Below, in pieces: positions 23,398-35,164 of a stretch of DNA of 64,000 nucleotides. This DNA is from Protopterus annectens. Taxonomy: Eukaryota; Chordata; Ceratodontiformes; Protopteridae. The stretch's first letter is position 1. Every line of letters begins with the position of its first letter. The DNA lies in contig NC_056730.1 of assembly GCF_019279795.1 (NCBI RefSeq), forward strand, positions 616,067,095 to 616,131,094, written 5' to 3'. Below the pieces are notes generated by a model. The model was not told the origin of the DNA and did no database searches. It worked only from the letters and a program-made list of their open reading frames with translations. Both the position numbers and the translations under genes were made by a program.

Positions 23398-25418
23398 TCA
23401 CTGCCCAGGATGGGGCTGTGCTGGGGGCTGTGTAGGCAGGGCAACAGGCATGCCCATTAGTTGTGCCACCCGTGCCTCGAGCTGGCGTAGGGGCTCAAGG
23501 ACAGAGTCCCGAATCTCCCTACGCACAACAGTCCGGACGCTACAGAGGGTGAGTGGTGGATCTCCTCCGGCCACACTTGCAGAGAGGGGGCAAGCCCCAT
23601 CCCCTGCAGCGCTTCCACCCGCAGGTGGCACAGGGCCACCGGAGGAGGGTCCGGACTCGGCACTAGTACCAGGTGCACTCGCCAGCTGAGGTGGGAGAGG
23701 TGGGTCCGCTGGAACCCGCCTTCCCTGTCGTACTATGTTTTGCATTATGTCATGACAGTTTGGGTTAGCGACATATAATACCATTCACAATTAGTTGTAA
23801 CAGCATGCATTAGTATTCCCATTAACCAAACACCCAGATATTCACACCATTGAACAGCGTGCATAACACATGCATAATTTGAACAGAAATACACAGTCCA
23901 ACAACATGCAGGGTTAATTGATGGCAACAGGCCATCAGGTGTGGATGTATGAACAGGGCAGATGCATCAACAGACATGCAAATATATATGACCCAACAGG
24001 ACAAATGTCCAGGGGTGTTAATTGTGATTTCACATACCTTTTTCACGTGGAATGGGTTATATGTAGTTATAGGGTGGGGTGAAGAAAGTAATATTAACAC
24101 CTTCGAATAACAATACATATGCTGTACATTTCTAATAGCTACAGTTATATACACACTACTGTTCTAACTACAGTTTCCTATATGATAACTATTTCAACTT
24201 GGTGATAGGACTGTTAATGCAACATCAATATACATTTTATGGTTCTTCATACACATTCATATCTAGCTTTGTTCAGCTACATCAGGGCTACATTTGCTTT
24301 ATATAGCTGTAGACAAGTGTGGATGTTTGGTATATCAGACAAACATCCTATCTGCATATTGCAGACTGAGAGCAACATATCCTGATTTTGGGATACACAT
24401 TCCAGATGCAGCAACACTTTGAACAGATTTTGCTGTTTGGTTTGGAATATCACATGCCATTTCATTCTGTCTTGACTGCAGTATACTTTATTCAGGGGTT
24501 ATTACTACTGTATTGCTGGATTCATGGCACTTTCTCACACTCTCTCACTTGCTTTCATTTTACTATTCAGGATGGTACTTCTAGGCTTTATTGACATGTT
24601 TTAACAGTACTTATTACAATCAATTCCAGCAGTCTCACTTCTGTCATGTTTCAGTATTTCCACAGGGATATATTTCACACATGTGATTTCATCATCTTCT
24701 GCAGCTATACTTTTCAGCCTGCTGCAGGTTGTGTACTATTTTCTTACAGGCAGGGCATTTTTATTTCAGAATATATGTCAGACAGTTTCATGTTTAGGTT
24801 AAACTTACAGGCTGAAAACTCTTGTAATCAAGCAATACTTGCATACACTTTCACACTGTTACTTGCAGATTTTATTCCTTACTGACTACACTGCACTCTT
24901 TTGCTGACTGTCATACTTTTATATTTCTTTACAGTTACTGGTAGTGGATTACTGACCTGCCTGGTGGCGCAACCGCACCAGCCTATCGCCATAGGCTCTG
25001 CGGTTCGCAGAACAGACACCTGCAGCTGTAATATAAATGAAGCAATATTGGAATACACATCTCCATAATATCAGCTAGTTTAATTTTTTACATACATAAT
25101 TAAATGTTACTTACTCAGTGGTGGGGCGTTGGGTGTTTGCCGGGCCTCCTGGATCCAAAGGTTCAGTTGGTCCTGCTTGCGTCTCTTCAGGTCTGCATGG
25201 TGGTGACGAACCTGCTCACTAGTCCTTGGAATCCCTGTGGCACTGGTGAGATCATGAGCCAACCGGTCCCATGCCTCAGCCCTGTATGCTCCCCAGAGGA
25301 CCTGGCCCTGCATGAGTTGGGCCTCATGATTGTGGACTAGGAGCCAGGCCATGTACCTGGACTCCTCAACACCCCACCTCTGTGCTTGAAAGCGACTACC
25401 CTCTCCTACTCCTGACAT
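23398..25418 (-). CDS. Outer SANT/Myb-like protein of the Harbinger, three exons, intact
   Basis: Proposed exons on the minus strand are 25418-25115, 25025-24957 and 23732-23398. Splice sites: donor GTAAGT after exon 1; acceptor ATTTATATTACAG and donor GTCAGT around exon 2; acceptor AAAACATAG before exon 3 (weak pyrimidine tract). Phases agree and give 235 residues without a stop. Exon 1 holds a SANT/Myb-like domain: WGVEESRYMAWLLV, then AWDRLAHDLTSATGIPRTSEQVRHHHADLKRR (residues about 14-85). Exon 3 is Pro/Gly/Ala-rich, then has a helix likely to form a coiled coil (VLEPLRQLEARVAQLMG). A TATA box lies about 56 bases upstream of the ATG. It differs clearly from the inner SANT protein. Its expected role is binding the transposon ends and assisting transposase. 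No database search was possible. Confidence 0.72.
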
Positions 25419-25473
25419 TCTGCCTGCAGGTCTGTTCTACAATCGTTTATGCTGTGTATTCCCACCTATGGGG

Positions 25474-25481
25474 CTTATATA
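25474..25481 (-). promoter_or_regulatory. TATA box of the outer SANT gene
   Basis: The minus strand reads ACTATATAAGCC, a strong TATA match, about 55-60 bases upstream of the ATG at 25418. That would put transcription start near 25445-25450 and leave a short leader of about 30 bases. The gene orientation and short leader support it. Confidence 0.6.
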
Positions 25482-25611
25482 GTCCGTTTTTCCCACACAT
25501 ATCTGTGATTGGCCATTTTGGAATTGTATCAACTTCAGTAAACCTGCATTGTCATGCTGTAGTTTGTATTAATTCCTATATATTAGCTATTATTGCATTT
25601 ACAGTACTGCT

Positions 25612-25680
25612 GTCGTGGCTTGGTGGTTCTGTACCTTGACTTTGGTGTATAGTATCCTGGGTTCGAATCTAGCCACTGCT
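25612..25680 (+). repeat. tRNA-derived SINE-like sequence
   Basis: TCGTGGCTTGGTGGTTC (A box region) and TCCTGGGTTCGAATCTAG (perfect B box core) lie at tRNA spacing, followed by a T-rich stretch that would end Pol III transcription. It is related to the copy at 22568. Confidence 0.65.
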
Positions 25681-25775
25681 TTTTATTTTTCATGACTGTC
25701 TAGACATGCTGAGGGGTGTGTCTGTGTAAAGGCAGTTTTGATACGGCTTGCTCAACATTGCCCGTCGGTTAGCTT

Positions 25776-25804
25776 GTTTGCGCGGTGCGCAGCTCCGCGC
25801 AAAC
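25776..25804. repeat. Perfect 10-bp inverted repeat in the right subterminal region
   Basis: GTTTGCGCGG and CCGCGCAAAC flank a 9-base spacer. The arms repeat the words used in the 22.7-kb palindrome and resemble the GCGCGC-rich words near the left end at 3.1-3.25 kb. Confidence 0.7.
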
Positions 25805-25849
25805 GGGGTACGCTGGTTTAAGCCTCATTTGGCTATTGGCACGCATATT

Positions 25850-26275
25850 ACGCTCAGCTCAGCTAGGGGCACATAGATTCAGCATGTTAAACCACTGCTC
25901 AGCTACGGGCACTCATTTTGCACCAGTTAGACCACTGCTCATCTACGGGCACATGCACTCACTCTGTTAAACTGTAGCTCAGCTATGTGCACATCTGGCA
26001 TTTTTTTTCTTTTGTTACCTCACATGTCTGCAATATAAATGGGCTATTTCATTACATTTTACATGAATTGTGGTTTTATGTGTACATATTTGTCAGGGAC
26101 TTGTTTCCTGCTTATTTTGCAAAAATAAATTGGTGTTGTGGGGGCTCGAACCATGAATGCCTGCTCTTCAGCCAACATCTCTACCACTACGCTATTGCTT
26201 CCTGGCTTATTTTGCATATTTAGTTCTTATATGCTTTCCCACTGACTGCTAACTGTAGCTGCGCTACGGGCACGC
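25850..26275 (+). repeat. Subterminal direct repeats (GCTCAGCTACGGGCAC type)
   Basis: Variants of GCTCAGCTACGGGCAC recur near 25857, 25897, 25940, 25976 and 26256, several followed by a GTTAAAC or GTTAGAC word. Short direct repeats near a transposon end are typical binding sites for its own proteins. Confidence 0.55.
26131..26200 (-). repeat. tRNA-derived SINE-like sequence
   Basis: The minus strand reads TAGCGTAGTGGTAGAGATG (A box region) and CATGGTTCGAGCCCC (B box). The full cloverleaf is not closed. It lies within the Harbinger's right subterminal zone. Confidence 0.6.
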
Positions 26276-26590
26276 CCGCGCAAATGAGCGCACTCACGGT
26301 TAAACATCTTTACAATTTAAAAAAAATATATAACATGTTCATTTATATATCTTTTATGTTTATAGTCTGTGGGGGCATGTGTTGTGTTGTGTTCACATTT
26401 CCGTGGACTCTGTTGTGGGTGTTTACTTTGGGCACTTTTACACTTCTGGGGGCATGTCCGCTTGCAGGGCTCGGCCTACGGACACACCCCCTACTGTCTT
26501 ACACGGACCGTGTTAGACTTAGGTGTGATTCAGCATGCTCTCATGAATATGCAAAGCATGCTGACATCACTCCGTTTAACTGCAGCCTCC

Positions 26591-26636
26591 GTGTAAGAGT
26601 TATAACTCTTACACGGAGGCTTCGTGAATCCTGGGG
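26591..26636 (-). repeat. Right terminal inverted repeat with perfect palindrome
   Basis: GCCTCCGTGTAAGAGTTA and its exact reverse complement form a 36-base palindrome, followed by TTCGTGAATCCTGGGG to the end. The inner 12 bases of the terminus match the left end. TAT follows directly at 26637. Confidence 0.7.
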
Positions 26637-26639
26637 TAT

Positions 26640-27980
26640 GTGTATATAACAATAAAAACAGAATATATATATATATATATACATATATAAATAATGTATG
26701 AGGAATATGTGCATGTAAATAAGCAGACACATCTATAGCTACTATAAAAAGATGTATATCTAACAACCAAGGCAAAGAGAGTTCAGAGGTATGTTAAACA
26801 CAGACACACACGCCTACCTTCTCCCTGTTCTCACACACACATACACAAACCTACCTTTTCTCTTAAAGCTTGTTATTAGACTAAGCCAAAGGCATTAATT
26901 CAGTCATTTTCCTATGGAAAAGTAAGAGGAAACATATTAGCTGTACATATATTATGATCTGTGTACTTTCACACCCCATGCCTACCTCAACAATCAAATA
27001 TTATAGCCTATTAACTTAAATATGCTTTTGTCTAGCTTTCTTTTCTCTTTTTGCAAGGTAATGCTTACATTTCTTAATACTAAAAAAGAAGAAAGAAATA
27101 AAGGCATTTGTTTACTTTATTAACTTTATTACATACAAGAACACCTAAAATCCATTGTTATTTATACCATGTAAAGTTTCATAGCAGTACTTTTAAAAAC
27201 ATAAATTGTTTTACATACATTTACCTTTTTTCTTCCCCTCCCCACTTTTTGTGGAAGAGCTGCAGGATTCTTCCCAGTCAGTGTTTTCTCTTCACTTTTT
27301 CTAGTTAATTTTCTTTCAGCCTCTCTTAATTTCTTCTTTGCTGGTATCTATGCTGTGTACTTACTGGCCAATAATTGAATTTACTAAAACTGGCAGAGTT
27401 CCCGGCACTTATCTTTCAATTTCTGCTTTTTATTCTGGGAAAGCTGAAGTTAAGTTGCTAATCAGTATGCAGCCATCTTGGAAAGACCAGCTGGGACCAT
27501 TTTTATCCTTATGTATCATGTGAATATGCTATGCAGCAAAAAAAAAAAAAGGAAAAAGTAAGACGTAGAAAAAAGCATTATTAGCAGTGTTAGAAGAAAC
27601 ATCCCCATATTTATTTATTTTTATTTATTGCATTTGATTACCGGGGTAGTCCACTGGGCCAGAAGAACCCATTTTCAGCGGAGGCCCGGGGAGAAAAGCT
27701 CCATGTTTAACACATATAGACAAGAAATATGATACAATGATACAGGATATATAATACAACAGCAGCAAATGCAACAACATTATGATTACATACGCTAGAT
27801 TATTAACAGAACATTATGATTATTTACAATAGATTGGTAACAGAAGGTGAAATGGAAACAAATAGTGGGGAAATAGCAGTCATGGACTGAAACTATGAAA
27901 TAAAGGTACATATCCCTGTATTAATAATAAATCATGTGACCATAATGCTGAAAGTAACCTTAATGCAAAGAGTAAGACTG
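26640..27980. other. AT-rich flank without a recognised gene
   Basis: It holds short TA and CA tracts (about 26660-26690 and 26800-26850), a poly-A tract near 27539-27551, and a TTTATTTATT-rich start near 27610 followed by a GC-rich block (27640-27700) that looks like part of a dispersed repeat. No protein motif is seen. Confidence 0.4.
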
Positions 27981-27984
27981 ATCA

Positions 27985-28620
27985 AACATCGATATGAGCT
28001 TGTAAGTAGCAACAAAAAGCACTATTCACACATCTGAGAGGTTATGGAAAGGATTTTCACTCTAGTATTAGCCATATCCTGGATAACATAACAATTACTG
28101 ACTACAGTAAACTGGCCAATATATATGCTGACAAGTTTTCTGGGTGGATTGTCAATATCATAATGGAGAAGGATAAGTTAGTAGTTAGCATGATGAATGC
28201 CCAGTGATGTGAAATAAAGAGCTATTAGATATATTTAAGATGATTAAATATAGTTCAGCAGCAGGACTTGATGGTTTAAATTGCTTTTTTCTAAGTAATA
28301 TCATTAAATATTTAGAAACGCACCTTTACAAATCATTTTCAAAGAACACTAGTTGCACTTATAGTGCTAAACTGTGAAAATAAGCTATTGTGATCCCTAG
28401 ACCTAAAATCACAACCAGTTCTTTAATACACAAATATCATGCAATCATTTTAACTAGTATTATCAGAAAGTGTTTTGAGAGGATAATTTTGTCAGTTATT
28501 ACTAAGAGGTTAAACAATAGCTGGATATTAATCATAAATAATTTATGGATGGTTGTTTGTATCTGAGTAACTTTCTATTTTTTTCATGGATTTACTGAAC
28601 ATGTTAGACCAAGAACTGGT
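27985..28620 (+). pseudogene. LINE reverse transcriptase, 5' half (interrupted)
   Basis: The translation shows LDIFKMIKYSSAAGLDGLNC, then AIVIPRP, LTSIIRKCFERIILSVITK, the usual N-terminal RT blocks of L2/CR1-like LINEs. It breaks near 28620 where a minus-strand LINE is inserted. The same RT frame resumes at about 31576. The copy has several stops. Confidence 0.7.
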
Positions 28621-28621
28621 T

Positions 28622-31575
28622 GCATAAGTTCATAAGTTCATAGGTGTATGCTAGACTAACATCCACTAGGCCCCTTAAATACCTAGCCATGCAAGCCAAA
28701 TGTGACTCTCAAATTTGATTTACATATGTGGTAATTCACTGACTGCATCTGTCAATCATAGACATAGGAGCCAGGCCAGGGGTGAATTTCTGATTACCCA
28801 TCCATTGGTCCAAGTTGTGCTTAAATAGGGATAAGAAGGATTTCTGCTTCACGTGGAAGTGTAGCCTGCTCCAGAGAATGGGAATTCTCTGAGAAACATA
28901 TCTGTCTTTCCAACTTGTCCTATTTATCTCACAAGCAAAATTTAGTCTTTTAATCTAGTAGTTCTGATGCTATTTGTTTTACGGACATGCAAAAGGTTCA
29001 TCAAAACAGGAAATAGGGATGCCTTGTATTCCAGGCAAAGATCATGTCTCAGAAGTCTGTATTATACTGAGTAAAGACACAGGGCTTTGAGATATCAGAT
29101 TAGGGCAGGTACATACTTAAGGGGGCATTATACAACATGATGGGTTTGATGAGGGCCAAGTACAGTGGTACGATGACCTCTCTGAACCTAGATCCCATGC
29201 CCTTGATTATACATTGAGCAACATAGAAGGATTTACTTACTACCTTGGACACATGTTGGTCGATGCCATGCCCTTGCTTATAAACTGAGCAAGATAGAAA
29301 GATTTTCTTACTACTTTGGACACATGTTAGTTGAAGGTTAGGCTACTAACTACATGAGTTCCCAGATCCCTGACTACAGAATCAAATTTTAAGGGTGTTT
29401 TATTGAAGACATAGTTATCCAAGGTGGTAGACTTCACAAAAGGAACTATAAAGCATTTCTTGGTACTAAGTTTTAAGCCATGGCTTCGGCACTAAGCATT
29501 TAGCTGTATTAGATTTCCCGGAGCGGGGTTCAGTGACTGCTTCCAGGTTGCAACTATCTGAGGACATGGTCAGCCAAAATCCTTTGACATTGGCTTTGAC
29601 ATCTGAGAAGTAGATACCAAAGTGGAGTGGGCCTAGCACAGAGCACTTGAGGAGTCTACTGCTAACTGGGCTCTTTGTAGAGGTGGTTTCACCAATTCTA
29701 ACCTCCTGGGTCCTATCGGTGACCCAGCTAACTATCCAGTGTGTTATAAAGAGCTTTATAACTAGTTACATAAGTTTGTTGATAATGCTTGAGTGGGCTA
29801 TTGTATCAAATGCTTTAGCCAGATCTAGCTTTGCAGTATGCACAGTTTTCCCCTCATCCATTGCCTTAGTGACCTTTTCAAAGACATCCACCAGATTCAG
29901 TAACCATAACTTTCCTTTGACAAAGCCACACTGGGATGGATCCAGTGTCTGGAGGTCTCCTATGTCCCAATCAGACTAAAATGTCTGTAGTTTCCAGCAT
30001 TTGTTGAAGGTCCTCCCTTATAAAGGGGATGACCATTGCAGTCATCAATTCATGTGGCTCAAAGCCTGTTTTTAGACTATAGTTAAATGATGACTCTAGG
30101 GGTCTTGATAAGTCATATTTTACACTATTCAGGATGCATCCTAGGATTTTATTGGGACCACTGAGACAATGTTCTTGCCTTTAGTGAGTGCAGTCAGTAC
30201 ATGCTGCCTAGTTATACTTGGAGGAATTATGTTTGAGGGAAATTTTGAGGGGGTGGTTGAGGGTGAGAGCAGGTTAAAGTTGGAATTGAATTTGTCTGCT
30301 AACAGATTTGCTACATTACCTGGCTCAGTGAATGTGACCCCATTAACCACCAGTTCAGTAGGCTGCTGTGTGCTACACTTGAGGTTTCTAGCATAGCTGT
30401 AGAAGGGCATATGGTTATCTTTCACCTAGGAGGTTATTTTAATCTCAAAGCTGGCTTTGCTTAAGCTAATTAGCTCTCTTAGTTGCCTATTAATCTTGAT
30501 GAGAACATTTCTATCTTTATGGGACTTACTCTTCCTGATTTTTGTAATATTTTTCCTTTTGTTGTATATCCTGTTTAATTTGGGATGCCAACAGGGTGAT
30601 TTGTTTCAAGGGATAGTCTTGACCTTACTTCTGGTAGGTACAGCAGCCTCTATGCAGCCATTGACATGGTTGTACAGTGTTTATGAAAACAATTCAGCAC
30701 AGGCTGCTGTGTTCTCAGGGTCTGGAGAAGCATGGAAATTTGACAAACTTTCCCTTAATAAAAGCTAATTTTGCTTGGAATAGCTCCTAACTGTAACTGG
30801 TTTTAGTGAAACTACAGAATTGATTTTGAATTTGAAGGAGACAGTTTTATGGTCAGACTTTGCCAGGGAGAATGAAACATTGGGTGAGGTACATCATTCT
30901 CCCATATATGTAAGCATGGGGTCCAGTATATTGGAGCCTCTAGTCGGTGTATTCACTATTTGGTCAAGGGTGTTTGTACTGACGTCCGGAAATCACCATG
31001 CCAGTTACATTTGATGAAGTGTAGGATTCCCAGTCTATAGACGAGTAATTAAAGTCTCCTATGAGCACATTGTTAGTATGGATGGTAAGTGTCTCCTGTA
31101 GGTCCCAATTAGCATTGTCAGGTTCTTGGGACATGGAAGGTAACCTGTGTGGAGGAGCTCCAATGCATCATCCTGTTTGACTACCCTAGAGGTATGCTTG
31201 TTATTGATGTATATAGAGACACCTTCACCCTTAGTGCTTGTCTGTGCAGCAACTGGTCTAAAAGTGTGGAAGGCAGTGAAATATTGTGTTACTGGCATAC
31301 TCTCTGCTGCATTAAACCACATCACAGTAACTGCGCAGATATTGATATTCTTGAGTGTGAGGAGGGCTTGGAGGGAATGTAGTTTATTTGTTTAGGCTCC
31401 TGACATTAAACAGTAACACCTTGAGGTCTAGCTGAGTTGATTTTGCTATGTAGGTAGGTTTATCAATTTGGCATTGCCTACAAAAGGCTCTATGGGGGTG
31501 GATAAAGTTTTAGCCAGTATTTGAAAGCCTAGTGGGGAGAAATGCAGACTAGCCTTGGCAAAGTAAAGTGGTCTG
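28622..31575 (-). mobile_element. Nearly complete CR1-like LINE inserted in reverse
   Basis: From 5' (31575) to 3' (28622) on the minus strand: ORF1 esterase end (HFSPLGFQILAKTL and IEPFVGNAKL near 31440-31550); endonuclease (31330-30830, including FNAAESMPVTQYFTAF); linker (30425-30141, PFYSYARNLKCSTQQPTELV); reverse transcriptase (30000-29640, DPSQCGFVKGKLW and HTAKLDLAKAFDTIAH); thumb; ORF2 C-terminus near 28880-28750 (DRYVSQRIPILWSRL); and tail repeats of CTTATGAA type at 28622-28645. Stops and frame changes are moderate. It splits an older plus-strand LINE, so it is the younger insertion. Confidence 0.85.
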
Positions 31576-31793
31576 TTAACCATGTCCTCTCAAGCTGACA
31601 AATATGGATCCACCTACTTGGATATGGGTATGGCCTTTCATTCAGTATCACAATCAGAGGTTATGAGAAATATGCCATCAATACATATTAACAACTGCAC
31701 CATAACATGGGTGGAAAATTGGCTTAAAGGCAGAAGTTGTAGCATAAGAATGGTAGCACTTGTCAGTGAAAATAGGAGTTTGCATTTATATAC

Positions 31794-31795
<2 letters not shown>
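31576..31795 (+). pseudogene. LINE reverse transcriptase, middle part (resumed frame)
   Basis: YLDMGMAFHSVSQSEVM and WVENWLKGRSCSIRM continue the RT begun before 28620. The frame is cut again at about 31795 by a (TA)n tract and a MITE. Confidence 0.75.

Positions 31796-31860
<65 letters not shown>
31796..31860. repeat. (TA)n microsatellite
   Basis: Pure TA alternation at the left border of the MITE; the repeat may have grown from a TA target site. Confidence 0.95.
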
Positions 31861-31862
<2 letters not shown>

Positions 31863-32100
31863 TTGGGGTTCCCTATTTAATTTCAAAATACTGAAATCAC
31901 GAATTGTGATGTAGTGTAGGATAATATATTTGAGTTGGGGGGGTTGTGTGTATGTGTTTGTGTGTGCTGTATCTGTAGTGTACCGTCGAGATTTTGAATT
32001 TTGCAGTTTTAGGGCTTTGGTGTTTTGTGTGTTCGGCTATGTAATTTCGAAATACTGAAATTCGGGATTTCAGTATTTTGAAATTACATGGTGAATCCAT
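31861..32100. mobile_element. Small MITE with inverted repeats
   Basis: TAATTTCAAAATACTGAAATC near the left end recurs inverted near the right end (GATTTCAGTATTTTGAAATTAC). A second internal copy (AATTTCGAAATACTGAAATT) forms a hairpin with it. GATT-type outer bases and TA-rich flanks suggest a Tc1/mariner-like or related non-autonomous element. It interrupts the RT frame of the plus-strand LINE. Confidence 0.6.
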
Positions 32101-32156
32101 ATATAGATAGCTATAGATATAGCTATACATATGAATTTCCTTTACATTTTAACATT

Positions 32157-32945
32157 TAGGTGATTAAGTTCACAAATGATACAACGATAGGGATATTACT
32201 GACAAACATAAGGGATCAGGTGGAGCTACAGAAATGTATAAATACCTTAAGTCACTGGTCAGTAATAAAGAGAATACCATTTAATGCAAAATGTACAAGA
32301 TCACACATTAGGGTCACTTTAACCCTGGTTATGCCCATGCAGTAGATAATTGCATTTTGTCTAATGATGACAAAAAAGGATCTAGTGATAGCAGTTGATA
32401 TCTATCATAGATTCCATGCAACCTTAACTTGGTTATCAGGAAATGACTCTGTTATGAAGGACATGCTACACTGTACATCAAGTAGAGAAAAAAGGTTTTG
32501 ATGCCACTGTACAAGTCATTTGTGAGACTCAACACTGAATAGTGTGCAGCAGTCTGTTTACATGACATGTCTCAGATTAAAAAGATAGAAAGGATTCAAA
32601 AATCACTTACCAGACAAGTGTCTGAAATAAAGCATCTTAGGCATGGGGAAAGACTTAAGCAGTTATACTCATTCTATACAGGTTACATACTACTTGGGGA
32701 GATCTCATATTTATTTACAAAATATCAAAATAACAGAGGCATGGCATCAAGCCTGGCTGTGTGTGCCAAAGAATATCCCAAAAAAGAACTCTTTCCATTA
32801 CAGGGGTGGTAGTCTGTGGAATGAGTTACCCCTCAATATTAGAAAGGCTGTCAGTTTGTTTTGCTTCAACAAGTTAATGGATAAATGGTTTGGGCATAGA
32901 GGGTTGGACGATAACTTGATTAGGTAAAATTCCTTCCCTCAAAAA
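32157..32945 (+). pseudogene. LINE reverse transcriptase, 3' part and C-terminus
   Basis: VIKFTNDTTIGILLTNIRDQVELQKCINTL corresponds to the (F/Y)ADD block, with the catalytic Asp pair changed to TNDT. It is followed by a thumb region (MSQIKKIERIQKSLTRQV, RLKQLYSFY) and a typical C-terminus (LWNELPLNIRKAVSLFCFNKLMDKW). The order matches the segments at 27985 and 31576. The copy is inactive. Confidence 0.8.
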
Positions 32946-33652
32946 AGGCTTTGAATTTGATTATTTAAATGCAATGAGTACTGAGCATTCCATTTTGCAT
33001 TGTCTAACTAAGCAGACGTAGTCTTTTACTCCTCTATATTTTCCCTTATTTCTAACTCATTTTCTTTAGCTGCTTCTTCAAAGCTGATTGCATGCACTTT
33101 TTTTCTTAAGGGTGAAGCTATACATGACAATCACAACAGTAGTGACTGTAATTTTTGCATGCTGGTTTGACTCAACCATGATACAGCCAAGCCAGCCTAG
33201 ACCAAACCTTGCACTGTCTGTCCCAACCTAGAGCCTTCAAATGTGATACAAACTATGTGTTGTATGAACTTTCTGGCATCTTCAGTTGAGACAATGACTG
33301 TCCTGGGTCGATCTTCTATTTTTAATTAACTTCAGAAGCTAAAACTACGTACTTTTCAGCTACTAATTTGCTATACAGTCTGCTGCTGTAGTCTACTGTT
33401 TTGCATTCGACCATTGCTTATCAGTACTGAGCTTTATAACAAATAAATAAACAATGAATACAGTTTACACAATCCCACATGCTGCACCCTGTGCCACAAT
33501 CTCAATGTTGTTTTCTGTTTTAGGGAAGCACCACTGTCTTGTACCGTATGTAAAATATAAGGAAGAGTGCTCATTTGTTTTAACTTTACTAAGTGGGGGT
33601 AGAGAGCAGCCAGATACCACTTCATATAGATGTAGTTCAATATGCTTATATA

Positions 33653-33703
<51 letters not shown>

Positions 33704-33984
33704 TATGTTTGCTTATTGGGCTAATGCACTGTTCAAAAATAGCCATTTTCAGACAGCCTATGAGAAGTTGTTGTGTCTTAGGAGTCGCCACAGCAGAACT
33801 CCGGTCCGCTATGAGAAGTAATTCATAATATGTGCATAACATGTAAGTAGTTAAAAAATACAACAAACATACTAACAAATTAATGCAAATCATTAAATAA
33901 TGTTAACGGTATGTGTAGTTCAATTATTATTTCATAGCAGAATGGTTCCAAAATAAAGGTAAAATGAGTTAGTTGAGATATAGT
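32946..33984. other. Unassigned sequence with a (TA)n tract
   Basis: A (TA)n tract lies at 33655-33700. At 33778-33810, GGAGTCGCCACAGCAG matches the start of the dispersed repeat seen at 37118, so this is a short fragment of that family. No gene is seen. Confidence 0.5.
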
Positions 33985-34875
33985 GGATGAGAGAGTTGAT
34001 TAGGTGAGTCGCACCTAGGTTACATGACCCTTTTTTGAGACAGGCACATTTAGCTTTTTGTGGAAGAAATTCCTAAAATGGTTTGAAGAACTTTGGGTAT
34101 GATGAAAGATCTTTAAGTTCATTGGACTGAAGCTGTCAGAGCATTGGGGCTAGATTGGAGAAGGAGTATATGGTGTACTACAAACTGTTGTGAAGGTAAA
34201 GAGACTGGGGGTAGAATGTGAATGACTTCTGTGGTTATAAGTTTTTTCCATCAGTTTTGATGAGAGGTGGATATGTTTCTAGATATAGTAATTTAAAAAG
34301 ATGTATAACAAGTAGACGGTTGCCTCTCTTTTATAGGGAGCCATTTTAATGAAGCAGCGGGTTTTGCTGGCGATGGTTTGCAGATTGTCTAAGGCTGCAG
34401 CAATGACAGGATGGCTATATTCAAGTTGAGATGAGATGAGCTCCTTTCATACTGTTTTTTTCCCACTGGTGTAATGAGACAGGACAGATTTTGTTGGTCA
34501 AGCAGAGAAGCAAATTTATTTTGTTTTTATTTTTTATCTTTTTTTTTTTTTTTTTTTTATGTATTGCTGAAAACCGAGGGTTTGAAACCAAATTCCAAGG
34601 TATTTGAAGTAGGACTTGGTTTCTGTGTTACTGTGGTTTAAGTCAGTGATGTAGATTTTATTGAAGAATGTGAAAGATTTTGGGGAGAATCAAACATGGG
34701 GTTTTTTTTGTTTATTTTGAAAGGTTTGAGTGATAATTTTGACAAATTATTAGCCATTCTCGGAGAATGTTTGGAGGAGTGACTGAATGTCTGGATGCTT
34801 GGGCCTAGACTATATATGACCATATCATTTACATAAAAATGCATTGGTAATTGGAAGGTCATATGTTATTTTGTT
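33985..34875 (-). pseudogene. LINE reverse transcriptase fragment, different family
   Basis: On the minus strand, 34860-34640 reads LPMHFYVNDMVIYSLGPSIQTF, where FYVNDM replaces the FYADD-type catalytic box, then KPMFDSPQNL, as in the KT-x-x-M-x-F block of LINE RTs. Further on, HSHSTPSLYTFTTV and FRNFFHKKL resemble the C-terminal thumb. A long poly-T run (34538-34559) interrupts it. The assignment rests on motif order only. Confidence 0.45.
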
Positions 34876-35164
34876 AATAAATATGGAGATTAAGAAAGGT
34901 AGGTAGAGGAGCATATTTTGACTTTGAAAGATCTGTTTGAAAGTCTTTGAACCATGGATCATGTCTGGCCTGATGTCTTTTATGAAAGTTTATTAAGATG
35001 GATGGTTGGGCCCCCCTGCATTTTTGAGCCATCACAACTATAATCAGATACTGTCTTGAAGTGGAAATTAGATAATTAAAAAAAAAAAAAAAAAACAAAC
35101 AAAAAAAAAACAATGACTTACAAGAAGAATATGCAAATTCCAGAGTGTAAAATGTTAACAACTG

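Noticed and set aside
22778-23401. 207-codon minus-strand frame
   Set aside because: It crosses a poly-T tract, has no family motif and lies in the 3' region of the outer SANT gene; composition explains it.
22568-26200. Functional tRNA genes at 22.57, 25.61 and 26.13 kb
   Set aside because: A and B boxes are present but the acceptor stems do not pair, so they are tRNA-derived repeats.
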